Assembly: GCA_030040235.1 (NCBI GenBank)
Contig: JASHUC010000388.1
Span: 1 to 10,767 of the forward strand
Source of the DNA: Gammaproteobacteria bacterium
GTDB taxonomy: Bacteria > Pseudomonadota > Gammaproteobacteria > Steroidobacterales > Steroidobacteraceae
Direction: 5' to 3'
Length of the DNA: 10,767 bases
Positions within the stretch are counted from its first letter, which is position 1. Every line of letters begins with the position of its first letter. This document shows, in pieces, positions 1 to 6,949 of this stretch. The notes under the pieces were generated by a model. That model made no database searches. It was not told the origin of the DNA and saw only the letters and a list, made by a program, of their open reading frames with translations. The position numbers and the translations under genes are program-made.

Positions 1-849
1 CTCGGCGCCGAGCACCACCGAAAAGCTGCCGAAGTAGAACCAAGTGAGAAGCACCATCACCCCGCCCAGCGCGCCGTAGGTGCGTCCGTAGCTGCCGAAA
101 TCCTCCACGTACAGCGTGAAGAGCACGCTCACGGCGAGCCACAGCGTCGCGGCGAGCACCGAGCCCCACGTCACCCACTTCCACCGCGCATCCTCGCGGC
201 ACGGCGCGTAGCGGTACACCACCGCGAGCGCACCGGCCGCAAAGGACCACAGCAGAATCCAGCGCACCACGAGCGCGAGTATCTTGGCGAAGGACCCCAA
301 GGGCAGCGCCGCCAGCACGAGCGGTACCGCGATGCCGAGCGCGAGCAGCACGAGCAGGCCTGCGAACGCGCCGACCGTGAAGATGAGTGCCACGCCGATC
401 AGCTTGAAATAGCCACGCTGCTCGTGCTGGTGGTAGGCGACGTTCATCGCCGTGGTGAGCGCAGCCATACCCTGAATCGAGCTCCAGACGGTGAGGCCCA
501 TGCTCACGGCTGCTCCGATCCCGAGCGCCGTGTGGGTGCGGCTCACAATGGTCTGCAACTGGTCCTGGATCAACCGGGCGGCATCGGTGGGTAGCACCGC
601 GAAGAAGGACCCCATCTCCCTCCCGACGGCGGCGGGCGAGGCGAACAGGCCGTAGATCGAGAGCAACACCACGAGCGCGGGGAAGATCGCGAACATCGCG
701 TTGAATGCGATTCCCGCCGAAACGAGCGGCAGGTTGTCCCGGCCGATCCGCCTCAGCACGCGCAGCAGCACCTCGCGCCAGCCCAAGCGCGGGATCTCCG
801 CCGGCTCCGGTGCGGTGCGCCCACGATCTGCCTCTGCGCCGTTGGTCAA
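1..849 (-). CDS. YihY/BrkB-family inner-membrane protein, 3' end cut by window
   Basis: Integral inner-membrane protein of the YihY/virulence factor BrkB family (once misnamed ribonuclease BN); its molecular function is not established. 283 codons are in the window and the frame is still open at base 1, so the C-terminus is missing. The N-terminal part reads RIGRDNLPLVSAGIAFN, then several hydrophobic segments. The family hallmark near the end of the visible part is LYVEDFGSYGRTYGALGGV, followed by a hydrophobic helix ending in LGAE. I chose the TTG at 849-847 because GGAGAG (860-855) lies five bases upstream. An in-frame ATG at 882-880 would add 11 residues but has a poorer ribosome site. 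The gene is divergent from the MFS gene at 913. Family assignment is firm; the start is an inference. Confidence 0.9.
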   Translation of the reverse strand, partial: MTNGAEADRGRTAPEPAEIPRLGWREVLLRVLRRIGRDNLPLVSAGIAFNAMFAIFPALVVLLSIYGLFASPAAVGREMGSFFAVLPTDAARLIQDQLQTIVSRTHTALGIGAAVSMGLTVWSSIQGMAALTTAMNVAYHQHEQRGYFKLIGVALIFTVGAFAGLLVLLALGIAVPLVLAALPLGSFAKILALVVRWILLWSFAAGALAVVYRYAPCREDARWKWVTWGSVLAATLWLAVSVLFTLYVEDFGSYGRTYGALGGVMVLLTWFYFGSFSVVLGAE

Positions 850-875
850 GCGAGCTCTCCGGTCCGGTCGAGCAA

Positions 876-905
876 TGCACATTCCCGCTGCACGCCACCT
901 ATACT
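876..905 (+). promoter_or_regulatory. Putative promoter of the MFS-hydrolase gene pair
   Basis: In the 63-base divergent gap, TATACT (900-905) resembles a sigma-70 -10 box and TGCACA (876-881) a weak -35 box, with an 18-base spacer. Transcription would start around 911-913, practically on the GTG at 913. On the opposite strand TATAGG (903-898) overlaps the same bases and might serve the YihY gene, but no matching -35 is visible. Motif inspection only. Confidence 0.35.
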
Positions 906-912
906 TGCCGAC

Positions 913-2244
913 GTGGTCCTCTCGATCGACCTGCGGCGCGAGATCGAAGAGCTGCCGCTCGGCCGGCAGCACCGGCTCATCGTGACGCTGCTCGCGCTCG
1001 CCACTCTTTTCGATGGCTACAACGTCTTCGTGCCCGCCTACGTTATCCCGTATGCGCTGCGGGCGTGGCAACTTTCCCCGAGCGAGGCGGGCCTGCTCGT
1101 TTCCTCGGGCCTGATCGGCTTCATGCTGGGCTCGCTTGCGAACGGCACGCTGGCCGATCGGATCGGCCGCAAGCCGGTGCTCGCCGGATCGCTGCTGGTC
1201 GCCGCGCTCGGCAATGTCCTGACGGCCGCCTGGGTCCACTCGTACGCGCAGTTCCTCATCGCGCGCCTCGCCACCGGGCTCGGACTCGGGATGATCCTTC
1301 CGGCGTCGGTCGCGCTCCTCAGCGAGGTGGCCCCGCGGCGCATCGCGAACGTGCTCCTCGGCTGGGTGATGGCGGGATGGTCCATCGGCGGTATGGCCGC
1401 TGCGCTCACGGCCATCGCGCTCGCGCCCGCCCACGGCTGGCAGTCCCTGTTCGTGGTGGGAGGCCTCGCGGCCCCGCTCGCCGTCCTCATCGGCGCGCTG
1501 CTGCCCGAGTCGCCACACTTCCTCGCCCTGCGCGGCAAGCAGGCCGAGGTGCGCGCCGTGCTCGGCCACCTGGCCCCGAGCAATGCCGAGCGGTATGCGC
1601 GCTGCGAGTTCACGAGCGTCGAGGAAGCGCGCCACCGCGGCTCCTTCATGCGCCTGCTCACGCCGCGCTTGCGAACCGGCACGCTCGTCGTATGGGCATG
1701 CTCCGGACTGTCGCTCTTCACGATCTTCGGGCTCTCGAGTTGGACTCCGCAAGTCATGCTCGAGCGCGGCGCGGCCGTTGCGCGCAGTTTCGGCTTCGGT
1801 GCGTGGTTGCAGTTCGCGGCGGTGCTCGGAGGCCTCGGCTGCGGGTGGCTCGCCGATCGCGCGGGCCGGGACCGCACGCTGACGGCAAGCTGGATGCTGG
1901 GAGCCGCAGCCCTCGCGGGGCTCGCGATCGTCACACCCCCGGCGGCGGACCTCGCGTTTCTGTCGGTCGCCGGCTTGTGCGTCATCGGCGCGCAACCCGT
2001 GCTCAACAATCGCACGGCGGCACTCTATGGGACCGAGATCCGCAGCACCGGGGTCGGCGCGCAACTCGGGGTGGGCCGGCTCGGGGGAATCCTCGGGCCC
2101 TATATCGGAGGGTGGCTGCAGCAGCTGTTTCCCGGCTCGACCGTGCTCTTCCTCACGATGGCGGGCGCGCTCGGCTCGTGCGTGCTTTGCCTGCGCTTCC
2201 TCGACCGCGCCGCGCTCGCCGTGCGTGCCCCGGCGGCCGAATGA
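913..2244 (+). CDS. MFS transporter, aromatic acid:H+ symporter (AAHS/PcaK-like) type
   Basis: Predicted 12-helix inner-membrane transporter of 443 residues, a normal length for the family. TM1 holds LFDGYNVFVPAYVIP with the Asp-Gly motif (D34-G35) typical of AAHS proteins. The MFS loop 2-3 signature is ADRIGRKPVLAG (about residues 80-91), and RLATGLGLGMILPA follows in TM4. The second half repeats the pattern with LADRAGRDRT. These features support proton-coupled uptake of an organic acid, classically an aromatic acid; the real substrate cannot be read from sequence. The GTG at 913 gives a normal N-terminus but has no clear Shine-Dalgarno site. The stop codon overlaps the next ATG (ATGA at 2241-2244), so the hydrolase gene is probably translationally coupled. 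Confidence 0.88.
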   Translation: MVLSIDLRREIEELPLGRQHRLIVTLLALATLFDGYNVFVPAYVIPYALRAWQLSPSEAGLLVSSGLIGFMLGSLANGTLADRIGRKPVLAGSLLVAALGNVLTAAWVHSYAQFLIARLATGLGLGMILPASVALLSEVAPRRIANVLLGWVMAGWSIGGMAAALTAIALAPAHGWQSLFVVGGLAAPLAVLIGALLPESPHFLALRGKQAEVRAVLGHLAPSNAERYARCEFTSVEEARHRGSFMRLLTPRLRTGTLVVWACSGLSLFTIFGLSSWTPQVMLERGAAVARSFGFGAWLQFAAVLGGLGCGWLADRAGRDRTLTASWMLGAAALAGLAIVTPPAADLAFLSVAGLCVIGAQPVLNNRTAALYGTEIRSTGVGAQLGVGRLGGILGPYIGGWLQQLFPGSTVLFLTMAGALGSCVLCLRFLDRAALAVRAPAAE

Positions 2245-3593
2245 GCGCACGGGCTCGAGTGATCCACGCCCTGGCAGGCCTGCTGCTGTTCGCCATGCCT
2301 CCGCATGGCGTGCGGGCGGCGGGTGAGGATCTCCAGCAGTACGTCTCGACCCCGGATTCGAGCTACTCCTGGCGCGAGGTGAGCGCCGGGCGAATCGGGT
2401 CCTCGGAATTCGTCGAGGCGATCCTCACGTCCCAGATCTGGCGCGGCATTGCGTGGAAGCATCAGCTCTTCATCATCAGGCCGATGAAGCTGGACATGCC
2501 TCACCGCCAGGCCTTTCTGTACATCGACGGGGGGAGCTGGCAGCCCGAGTACGAGCACGGGATCGGTTCGGACCTGCCGCCCAGCGCTGAGTTTTTCCTG
2601 CACCTCGCCGAGACGCTCCATGCCCCGGTCGCGGTGGTACGGCAGGTGCCGTTCGAACCCATGTTCGGGCGGCGCGAGGACGCGCTCGTCGCCTACACGT
2701 TCGGTCAGTTTTTGAAAACGGGAGAAGGAGACTGGCCGCTCCTGCTGCCGATGGTGAAAAGCGCCGCGCGCGCCATGGATGCCGTCCACGACATCGCCCT
2801 TTCCCACTGGGGCATTCCGATCGAGCGCTTCACGGTCGCCGGTGCCTCCAAGCGGGGCTGGACATCCTGGCTCCTGGCAGCCGTCGATCACCGGGTCGCG
2901 AGTGTTGCGCCGATGGTGATCGCGATGCTCGACCTGCCCGCGCAGATCGAGCTGCAGCGGCAGACATTCGGCGCGCTGTCGCCCCAGATTCGCGATTACC
3001 AGGCGATCACCAAGGCCCTCGACACGCCGCTCGGACACGATCTGGTCTCGCTCGTGGACCCCTGGAGCTACCGGGCCCTTCTCACGATGCCCAAGTTGAT
3101 CCTGCTCGGCACCAACGATCCGTACTGGCCCGCCGATGCGCTCAAGATCTACTGGAGCGGACTGCCCGAGGAGAAACGCCTCCTGGACCTCCCCAATCAA
3201 ACGCATGACCTTGGCGACATCGACCTGCTCACGGGAAGTCTGAGCGCCCTTTACCGCTACTCGGCCCGCAACCGGCCCATGCCCCAGCTCGTCTGGAATT
3301 TCGGGCGGGCCCCGGGAGAGCTGCAGCTCTCGGTGCGCAGCGACCGCAATCCGGTCCGGGTGCTCGCCTGGGCGGCAGCGAGCGCATCGCGCGACTTCCA
3401 CGAGTCGACCTGGACGTCTCACGACTGTGAGAAGGCGAACGGGCAGTATGTTTGCACCGAGCCTCTCGCGCAGGACCATTACACCGGGCTCTACGCCGAG
3501 TTCTACTTCAAAGATCGCAACCAGCCGCCTTTTTCGTTCTCGACGATGGTGTGCGTGGCGAAGGCCGGGGAGAGCGGCATCCCGCCGTGCTGA
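2241..3593 (+). CDS. Exported PhoPQ-activated protein (PqaA)-like alpha/beta hydrolase
   Basis: 450-residue protein of the PhoPQ-activated pathogenicity-related (PqaA) family, an alpha/beta-hydrolase group without an established substrate. An N-terminal signal peptide is visible (basic start, hydrophobic LAGLLLFAM, likely cleavage after VRA at residues 24-26), pointing to the periplasm or outside. The probable triad is Ser203 in GASKRGW (nucleophile elbow), Asp293 in LGTNDPYW and His322 in NQTHDL. WRGIAWKHQL and FLYIDGGSW are further family-like stretches in the N-terminal half. Four cysteines (396, 405, 438, 450) lie in the C-terminal domain and could form disulfides. The start ATG overlaps the MFS stop. 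The frame stays open far upstream of 2241, but that part is a shadow of the MFS gene. Pairing with a transporter suggests hydrolysis outside the cytoplasm coupled to uptake, which is inference. Confidence 0.85.
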   Translation: MSARARVIHALAGLLLFAMPPHGVRAAGEDLQQYVSTPDSSYSWREVSAGRIGSSEFVEAILTSQIWRGIAWKHQLFIIRPMKLDMPHRQAFLYIDGGSWQPEYEHGIGSDLPPSAEFFLHLAETLHAPVAVVRQVPFEPMFGRREDALVAYTFGQFLKTGEGDWPLLLPMVKSAARAMDAVHDIALSHWGIPIERFTVAGASKRGWTSWLLAAVDHRVASVAPMVIAMLDLPAQIELQRQTFGALSPQIRDYQAITKALDTPLGHDLVSLVDPWSYRALLTMPKLILLGTNDPYWPADALKIYWSGLPEEKRLLDLPNQTHDLGDIDLLTGSLSALYRYSARNRPMPQLVWNFGRAPGELQLSVRSDRNPVRVLAWAAASASRDFHESTWTSHDCEKANGQYVCTEPLAQDHYTGLYAEFYFKDRNQPPFSFSTMVCVAKAGESGIPPC

Positions 3594-3617
3594 GGGCGCG
3601 TTGCGCCGCCCGAGCTG

Positions 3618-3691
3618 CGCGCCCGGAGGGATTCGAACCCCCGACCCTCAGGTTCGAAGCCTGATGCTCTATCCAACTGAGCTACGGGCGC
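3618..3691 (-). tRNA. tRNA-Arg (anticodon UCG)
   Basis: Full cloverleaf on the minus strand. The 7-bp acceptor stem pairs 3685-3691 with 3619-3625, with G as discriminator (3618). The D stem starts with GCTC (3682-3679). The anticodon stem TCAGG/CCTGA (3664-3660 with 3652-3648) encloses the loop CTTCGAA, putting anticodon UCG at 3657-3655. The T loop is TTCGAAT on a five-pair stem with one G-U. CCA is not encoded, so it must be added after transcription. The tRNA reads CGA and probably CGG. It lies 24 bp from the end of the hydrolase gene, in the opposite direction. Confidence 0.97.
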
Positions 3692-3700
3692 GGCCGCGCG

Positions 3701-3706
3701 ATTCTA
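3701..3706 (-). promoter_or_regulatory. Possible -10 box of the tRNA-Arg gene
   Basis: TAGAAT on the minus strand (3706-3701) would start transcription near 3694, two or three bases before the mature tRNA 5' end. No good -35 box is seen at the expected distance. The element lies in the open tail of the molybdoenzyme relic. Tentative. Confidence 0.35.
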
Positions 3707-3755
3707 GCGACATCCGCCCTCGACCGATATCTCGCCGCGGCGCGCGGGCGCCGCC

Positions 3756-3937
3756 CAGAGCCGTCTTGATCCTTGCGGAGGTCAGTGGAATGTCGCGCAT
3801 CCGCACCCCGAGCGCATCGGCAACCGCGTTCGCGACGGCTGCGGCGGTCGGCCCACGATCACCGGACGTAGAGCAGCGGGGTAGCCGGATCGTCGTCTAC
3901 CCCCCACGGTACGCCCGTTCACCGTAAGCTCGATCAT
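3756..3937 (-). pseudogene. Relic of a xanthine-dehydrogenase-family operon: [2Fe-2S] subunit N-terminus joined to Mo-subunit C-terminus
   Basis: The minus strand from ATG 3937-3935 reads MIELTVNGRTVG, the usual start of CoxS/IorA-like [2Fe-2S] subunits, with GAGG (3945-3942) as ribosome site. After a run of six G (3905-3900) the expected next segment, VDDDPATPLLYVR, continues in another frame (3900-3862), as if one G had been inserted; a TGA follows at 3861-3859. Almost at once, in a third frame, 3854-3756 encode GPTAAAVANAVADALGVRMR followed by DIPLTSARIKTAL. This resembles the C-terminus of molybdopterin-binding large subunits (CoxL/IorB/XdhA-like). Both pieces are in the usual operon order. 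The iron-sulfur domains and nearly all of the large subunit are missing. The simplest reading is one internal deletion plus a homopolymer frameshift. The third frame then stays open to a TAG inside the tRNA (3671-3669). Assignment is by recognisable sequence, without a search. Confidence 0.72.
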
Positions 3938-4074
3938 GGGGCCTCGTGAGGTACTATGGCACCTGGTCCGCGGCACGCCGGAACCCGGGAACGGGGCAAG
4001 CCGGCGGGCCGTCGGTCCTGACGGCGAAATCGAATAAGATACCCCTGAGGTTACCCCCGAGGAGAGCGTTTCCC
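3938..4074. promoter_or_regulatory. Non-coding leader of the small exported gene and Moco operon, with short direct repeat
   Basis: I see no gene here; together with the tRNA and relic it fills the stretch between 3593 and 4075. TAAGAT (4035-4040) is a possible -10 box without a convincing -35. Directly downstream is a tandem repeat with a 12-base period: ACCCCTGAGG (4041-4050) and ACCCCCGAGG (4053-4062), one mismatch apart. The second copy runs into the ribosome site GGAGAG (4061-4066), so whatever binds or folds there could affect initiation at 4075. The promoter call is weak; the repeat is directly visible. Confidence 0.35.
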
Positions 4075-4440
4075 ATGAAGACCGTTGCGGCCATTTTGCT
4101 TCTTACCCTTCCGGCGTGTGGTCTCGCTTACGCCGATTGCAGCTATCCGGTAGCCCCCTCCAAGATCCCGGACGGCAACACGGCAACGATGCAGGAGATG
4201 GTTGCCGCGATGAACCAGCTGAAGTCATACAACGAGGAAGTCAAGGCGTACACCGACTGCCTGAAGCTCGAGCACGACACGGCCCTTGCCAAGGCCGATC
4301 CCAAGATGAGCAAGGCGGAGAAGGACAAGCTCGAGCAGGTGTACGTTCAGAAGAACGACGCCGCGGTGGACGCGGCAACCGCCGTCACCAGCCGCTTCAA
4401 CGAGCAGGTCAAGATCTTCAAGGCGAAGACCAAGGGCTGA
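4075..4440 (+). CDS. Small exported protein of unknown function upstream of moaA
   Basis: 121-residue protein with a clear Sec signal peptide: MKT, hydrophobic VAAILLLTLPACGLA, and a likely signal peptidase I site after AYA (residues 18-20). The mature protein starts DCSYPVAP, contains IPDGNTATMQEM, and is otherwise charged and helix-prone with many Lys/Glu/Ala. Two cysteines remain in the mature part (Cys22 and one in YTDCLKLE near residue 62) and could form a disulfide. A lipobox is not convincing. The ATG at 4075 was chosen because GGAGAG lies eight bases upstream and it begins a proper signal peptide; the frame is open further upstream but that part lacks these features. The stop is 22 bp before moaA on the same strand, so co-transcription is likely. 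It resembles periplasmic hypothetical proteins of proteobacteria; function unknown. Confidence 0.85.
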   Translation: MKTVAAILLLTLPACGLAYADCSYPVAPSKIPDGNTATMQEMVAAMNQLKSYNEEVKAYTDCLKLEHDTALAKADPKMSKAEKDKLEQVYVQKNDAAVDAATAVTSRFNEQVKIFKAKTKG

Positions 4441-4462
4441 AGGCCGCCGGCATAGTGCGCCC

Positions 4463-5515
4463 ATGTCTGCGGTAGAAACAGTCGTTCCCCTCGGTAAGCC
4501 GCGCCCGCGAGACTCACGCGAACGCCCGCTGCGCGACCTGCGCATCTCGGTGATGGACCGCTGCAATTTTCGCTGCCCGTACTGCATGCCGCGCGAGCAG
4601 TACCACGAGAGTTACCGGTTCTTGAAAAGCGTCGAGCGTCTTTCGTTCGAGGAGATCGTGCGGCTCGCGAGGCTTTTCGTCGGCCTCGGCGTGCGCAAGC
4701 TGCGCCTGACGGGCGGTGAGCCGCTCCTGCGCGCGAATCTTGCCGACCTGATCGGGGATTTGACGAGTATTCCGGGCGTCGAGGACGTGGCGCTCACCAC
4801 GAACGGCTTTCTGCTCGCGAAACATGCGGCGGAGCTCAAGGCCGCCGGGCTGCACCGCATTACCGTGAGCCTCGACAGCCTCGACCCGCAAGTCTTCGCC
4901 AGGATGAACGGCGGCTTCGGGGGCGTCGAGGAGGTACTCGAAGGCATCCGCCAAGCGCGACAGGTCGGCCTCGCGCCAATCAAGGTCAATGCCGTTGTTC
5001 AGCGGGACGTGAACGACCACACGGTGCTCGACCTCATCGAGCACTTTCGCGCCACGGGTGTGATCGTCCGCTTCATCGAGTACATGGACGTCGGCAATCG
5101 AAACCACTGGCGACCCGAGCTGGTCGTCGCCTCCAAGGAGCTGCTCGGACGTATCGCCGAGCGCTGGCCCCTCGAGCCCTTGCGCCGCAACTACCGCGGC
5201 GAGGTTGCGGATCGGTACGCCTTTGCCGACGGGCAGGGCGAGATCGGCTTCATCTCCTCCGTCACCCAGCCCTTCTGCGGGGACTGCTCGCGCGCCCGAC
5301 TCTCCTCGGACGGCGTGTTCTTCACCTGCCTGTTCGCAACGCAGGGGACGAGTCTGCGCGATGCGCTGCGCGCCGGAATGAGCGACGAGGAGCTCACCGG
5401 GCTGGTCCGCAGCATCTGGTCGCGCCGCTCCGATCGCTACAGTGAGCTGCGGGCGGACCTGCGGCGCTCCTCGGGCGAGCAGCGCAAGATCGAGATGTAC
5501 TACATCGGTGGCTAG
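4463..5515 (+). CDS. moaA: GTP 3',8-cyclase (radical SAM) MoaA
   Basis: First step of molybdenum cofactor synthesis: radical-SAM conversion of GTP to 3',8-cyclo-7,8-dihydro-GTP in the cytoplasm. The 350-residue length is normal. The N-terminal SAM cluster motif is CNFRCPYC (Cys34, 38, 41), followed by TGGEPLLR (about 83-90) for SAM binding and LTTNGFLL. The C-terminal second [4Fe-4S] cluster that binds GTP has Cys272, Cys275 and Cys289 in [10 protein letters not shown] and FFTCLF. The protein ends in Gly-Gly, as MoaA does for its interaction with GTP chemistry. All six cluster cysteines are present, so the enzyme should be active. The start at 4463 lacks a strong Shine-Dalgarno site, and coupling to the gene 22 bp upstream may help. 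The 3' end overlaps the proposed moaC start by 8 bases. Confidence 0.97.
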   Translation: MSAVETVVPLGKPRPRDSRERPLRDLRISVMDRCNFRCPYCMPREQYHESYRFLKSVERLSFEEIVRLARLFVGLGVRKLRLTGGEPLLRANLADLIGDLTSIPGVEDVALTTNGFLLAKHAAELKAAGLHRITVSLDSLDPQVFARMNGGFGGVEEVLEGIRQARQVGLAPIKVNAVVQRDVNDHTVLDLIEHFRATGVIVRFIEYMDVGNRNHWRPELVVASKELLGRIAERWPLEPLRRNYRGEVADRYAFADGQGEIGFISSVTQPFCGDCSRARLSSDGVFFTCLFATQGTSLRDALRAGMSDEELTGLVRSIWSRRSDRYSELRADLRRSSGEQRKIEMYYIGG

Positions 5516-6029
5516 GTCGCCTCGCCTGACCCACCTCGACAGGCGAAATCGCCCGACGATGGTGGACGTAGGCGGCAAGGAAGTCAGCGCGCGTACCGCG
5601 ACCGCCGAGGCGCGTGTACGTCTGCCGCGTAACATCGTGCTCGCCCTGCGCCGTAGCGGCCATCGCACCAAGAAGGGACCGGTCTTCGACACCGCGATCA
5701 TCGCGGGAGTGCTCGCCGCCAAGCGCACGCACGAGCTCGTCCCTTTCTGCCATCCGCTGCCGCTCGAGAACTGCACGGTGCAGGTCGAGCCGGCGCCCGG
5801 GGGCCTGCGCATCCTCTGTACGGTCTCCGTACACCATCGCACGGGCGTCGAAATGGAGGCGCTCACGGGCGCCACGGTCGCCGCGCTCACCGTCTACGAT
5901 ATGTGCAAAGCGCTTTCCCACGACATCGAGATCGCGAGGGTTCGGCTGCTCGCCAAACGGGGCGGCAGACGCGATTTTGAGCGTGGTTCGACCCGGACGC
6001 ACCGCCAGCCTTACAATCTTCGTTCATGA
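5508..6029 (+). CDS. moaC: Cyclic pyranopterin monophosphate synthase MoaC
   Basis: Converts the MoaA product to cyclic pyranopterin monophosphate. From the GTG at 5508 it has 173 residues, slightly longer than the usual ~160. The conserved core is complete: LTHLD and MVDVGGKE at the N-terminus, [20 protein letters not shown], the active-site His82 in [18 protein letters not shown] with Glu115 and Glu117, and YDMCKAL with Asp131 and Lys134, matching the catalytic Asp/Lys pair of the family. I chose GTG 5508 because it gives the typical LTHLD N-terminus and overlaps the moaA end. ATG at 5559 would delete that conserved start. About 15 basic residues after [13 protein letters not shown] exceed the usual end. 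The stop overlaps the next ATG (ATGA, 6026-6029). Confidence 0.94.
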   Translation: MARSPRLTHLDRRNRPTMVDVGGKEVSARTATAEARVRLPRNIVLALRRSGHRTKKGPVFDTAIIAGVLAAKRTHELVPFCHPLPLENCTVQVEPAPGGLRILCTVSVHHRTGVEMEALTGATVAALTVYDMCKALSHDIEIARVRLLAKRGGRRDFERGSTRTHRQPYNLRS

Positions 6030-6943
6030 GCCTCTCTCATCCCTCACCCGCGCCCGTGCTCTACGGCCTGGTGCTCGCGGGCGGGCGCAGCAAGCGCATG
6101 CAGCGCGACAAGGCCGCCCTGCCCTACGACGGCCGCGCCCAGCTCGAGCGGGCCATGGAGCTCCTCGAGCCGCATGTCGCACGTACGTTCGTCTCGGTGC
6201 GCGAAGATCAGGTCGAAGATCCGGTGCGCGCGCGCTTCGCGCAGATCGTCGATAGGGGGCAGGTCAAAGGCCCTATCGCGGGCATCGTCGCTGCCCAGGC
6301 GCGGCATCCCGAGGTCGCATGGCTCGTGCTCGCCTGCGACCTGCCGTTCCTCGACGCCGCAACCCTCGAGCACCTCGTGCGCTCGCGCCGGCCCGACCAC
6401 CCTGCGACGGCCTATCGATCGAGCCATGACGGGCTGCCCGAACCGCTGTGCGCGATCTACGAGCCCTCGAGCCGCGCTTCAATCGAGAGCTACATCGCAG
6501 CCGGGCGCGATTGCCCGCGCAAGTTCCTTTCGCAGTCGGATACCTCGCTCCTCGATCCTTTGAATGCTCGCGCGCTCGACAACATCAACACACCGGATGA
6601 GTATGGGATGGCCCTCGGCGAGCTCACGCCGCCGGCAGCCGGCCACGGGGGACATGCGAGCCACGCCCACGGGCCGAACCGCGCCCCCTCCGAGGCAAGC
6701 CCGATGCGCATCACCGTGCAGTATTACGCCTTGCTCAGGGAGCAGGCCGGTCGCAGCACTGAGACCGTGAGCACCGCTGCCCGTACGCCTCGCGAGCTCT
6801 ACGCAGAGCTGCGCCGGCGCCATCCGTTCTCACTCGCGCCCGAGATGCTGCGGGTCGCCGTGAATGCCGAGTTTCGCGACTGGTCGCAGCCGCTCGTCGA
6901 AGGCGATGCGGTCGTCTTCATCCCCCCGGTGGCCGGCGGGTGA
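6026..6943 (+). CDS. MobA-MoaD fusion: Mo cofactor guanylyltransferase plus molybdopterin synthase sulfur carrier
   Basis: One 305-residue frame with two domains. Residues ~12-198 are MobA, which transfers GMP from GTP to Mo-molybdopterin: [18 protein letters not shown] is the nucleotide-binding signature (normally RMGGxDK, here RMQRDK), then [14 protein letters not shown] and C-terminal NINTPDEYG. Residues ~227-305 are MoaD, the ubiquitin-like sulfur carrier: [24 protein letters not shown] and [13 protein letters not shown], ending in the free Gly-Gly that is adenylated and thiocarboxylated. The ~28-residue linker is Gly/Ser/Pro rich with four histidines (207, 210, 213, 215). MoaD at the C-terminus keeps its tail free, so the fusion is mechanistically possible. 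An internal ATG at 6704 may also make free MoaD. The next gene starts 6 bp after the stop. Confidence 0.92.
   Translation: MSLSHPSPAPVLYGLVLAGGRSKRMQRDKAALPYDGRAQLERAMELLEPHVARTFVSVREDQVEDPVRARFAQIVDRGQVKGPIAGIVAAQARHPEVAWLVLACDLPFLDAATLEHLVRSRRPDHPATAYRSSHDGLPEPLCAIYEPSSRASIESYIAAGRDCPRKFLSQSDTSLLDPLNARALDNINTPDEYGMALGELTPPAAGHGGHASHAHGPNRAPSEASPMRITVQYYALLREQAGRSTETVSTAARTPRELYAELRRRHPFSLAPEMLRVAVNAEFRDWSQPLVEGDAVVFIPPVAGG
6692..6706 (+). promoter_or_regulatory. moaD: Possible internal ribosome site and start for free MoaD
   Basis: GAGG (6692-6695) stands eight bases before an in-frame ATG (6704-6706) exactly where MoaD homology begins (MRITVQYY). Initiation here would release a 79-residue stand-alone MoaD, close to the usual ~81 residues, besides the fused form. 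The site is visible; its use is inferred. Confidence 0.45.
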
Positions 6944-6949
6944 GATTCG

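Noticed and set aside
705..2240. Long open frame in phase with the hydrolase gene, giving an apparent 962-residue protein
   Set aside because: It lies on top of the well-supported MFS gene and its product is Arg/Ala/Pro-rich low-complexity sequence. The hydrolase signal peptide begins exactly at ATG 2241.
2100..3479. 459-codon open frame antisense to the hydrolase gene
   Set aside because: Composition is shadow-like and no motif is visible. The plus-strand gene has a signal peptide and a catalytic triad.
3594..3610. Small inverted repeat GGCGC-GTT-GCGCC after the hydrolase stop as a terminator
   Set aside because: The stem has only five pairs and no T-run follows, so I cannot support an intrinsic terminator.
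3618..3937. tRNA-linked integrative element with attachment sites
   Set aside because: No integrase is visible, and no duplicate of the tRNA 3' end is seen. The relic lies on the 5' side of the tRNA and is better explained by deletion of an operon.
3782..3976. 64-codon minus-strand frame as a real small gene
   Set aside because: It mixes the [2Fe-2S] subunit start with out-of-frame readings of the downstream relic pieces, so it is a by-product of the decay.
3938..4074. Moco riboswitch-like leader ahead of the Moco operon
   Set aside because: The leader is short and I could not recognise the conserved Moco RNA stems; a covariance-model search would be needed.
4514..5890. 458-codon antisense frame over moaA/moaC
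   Set aside because: It covers two clearly functional genes and shows no domain of its own.
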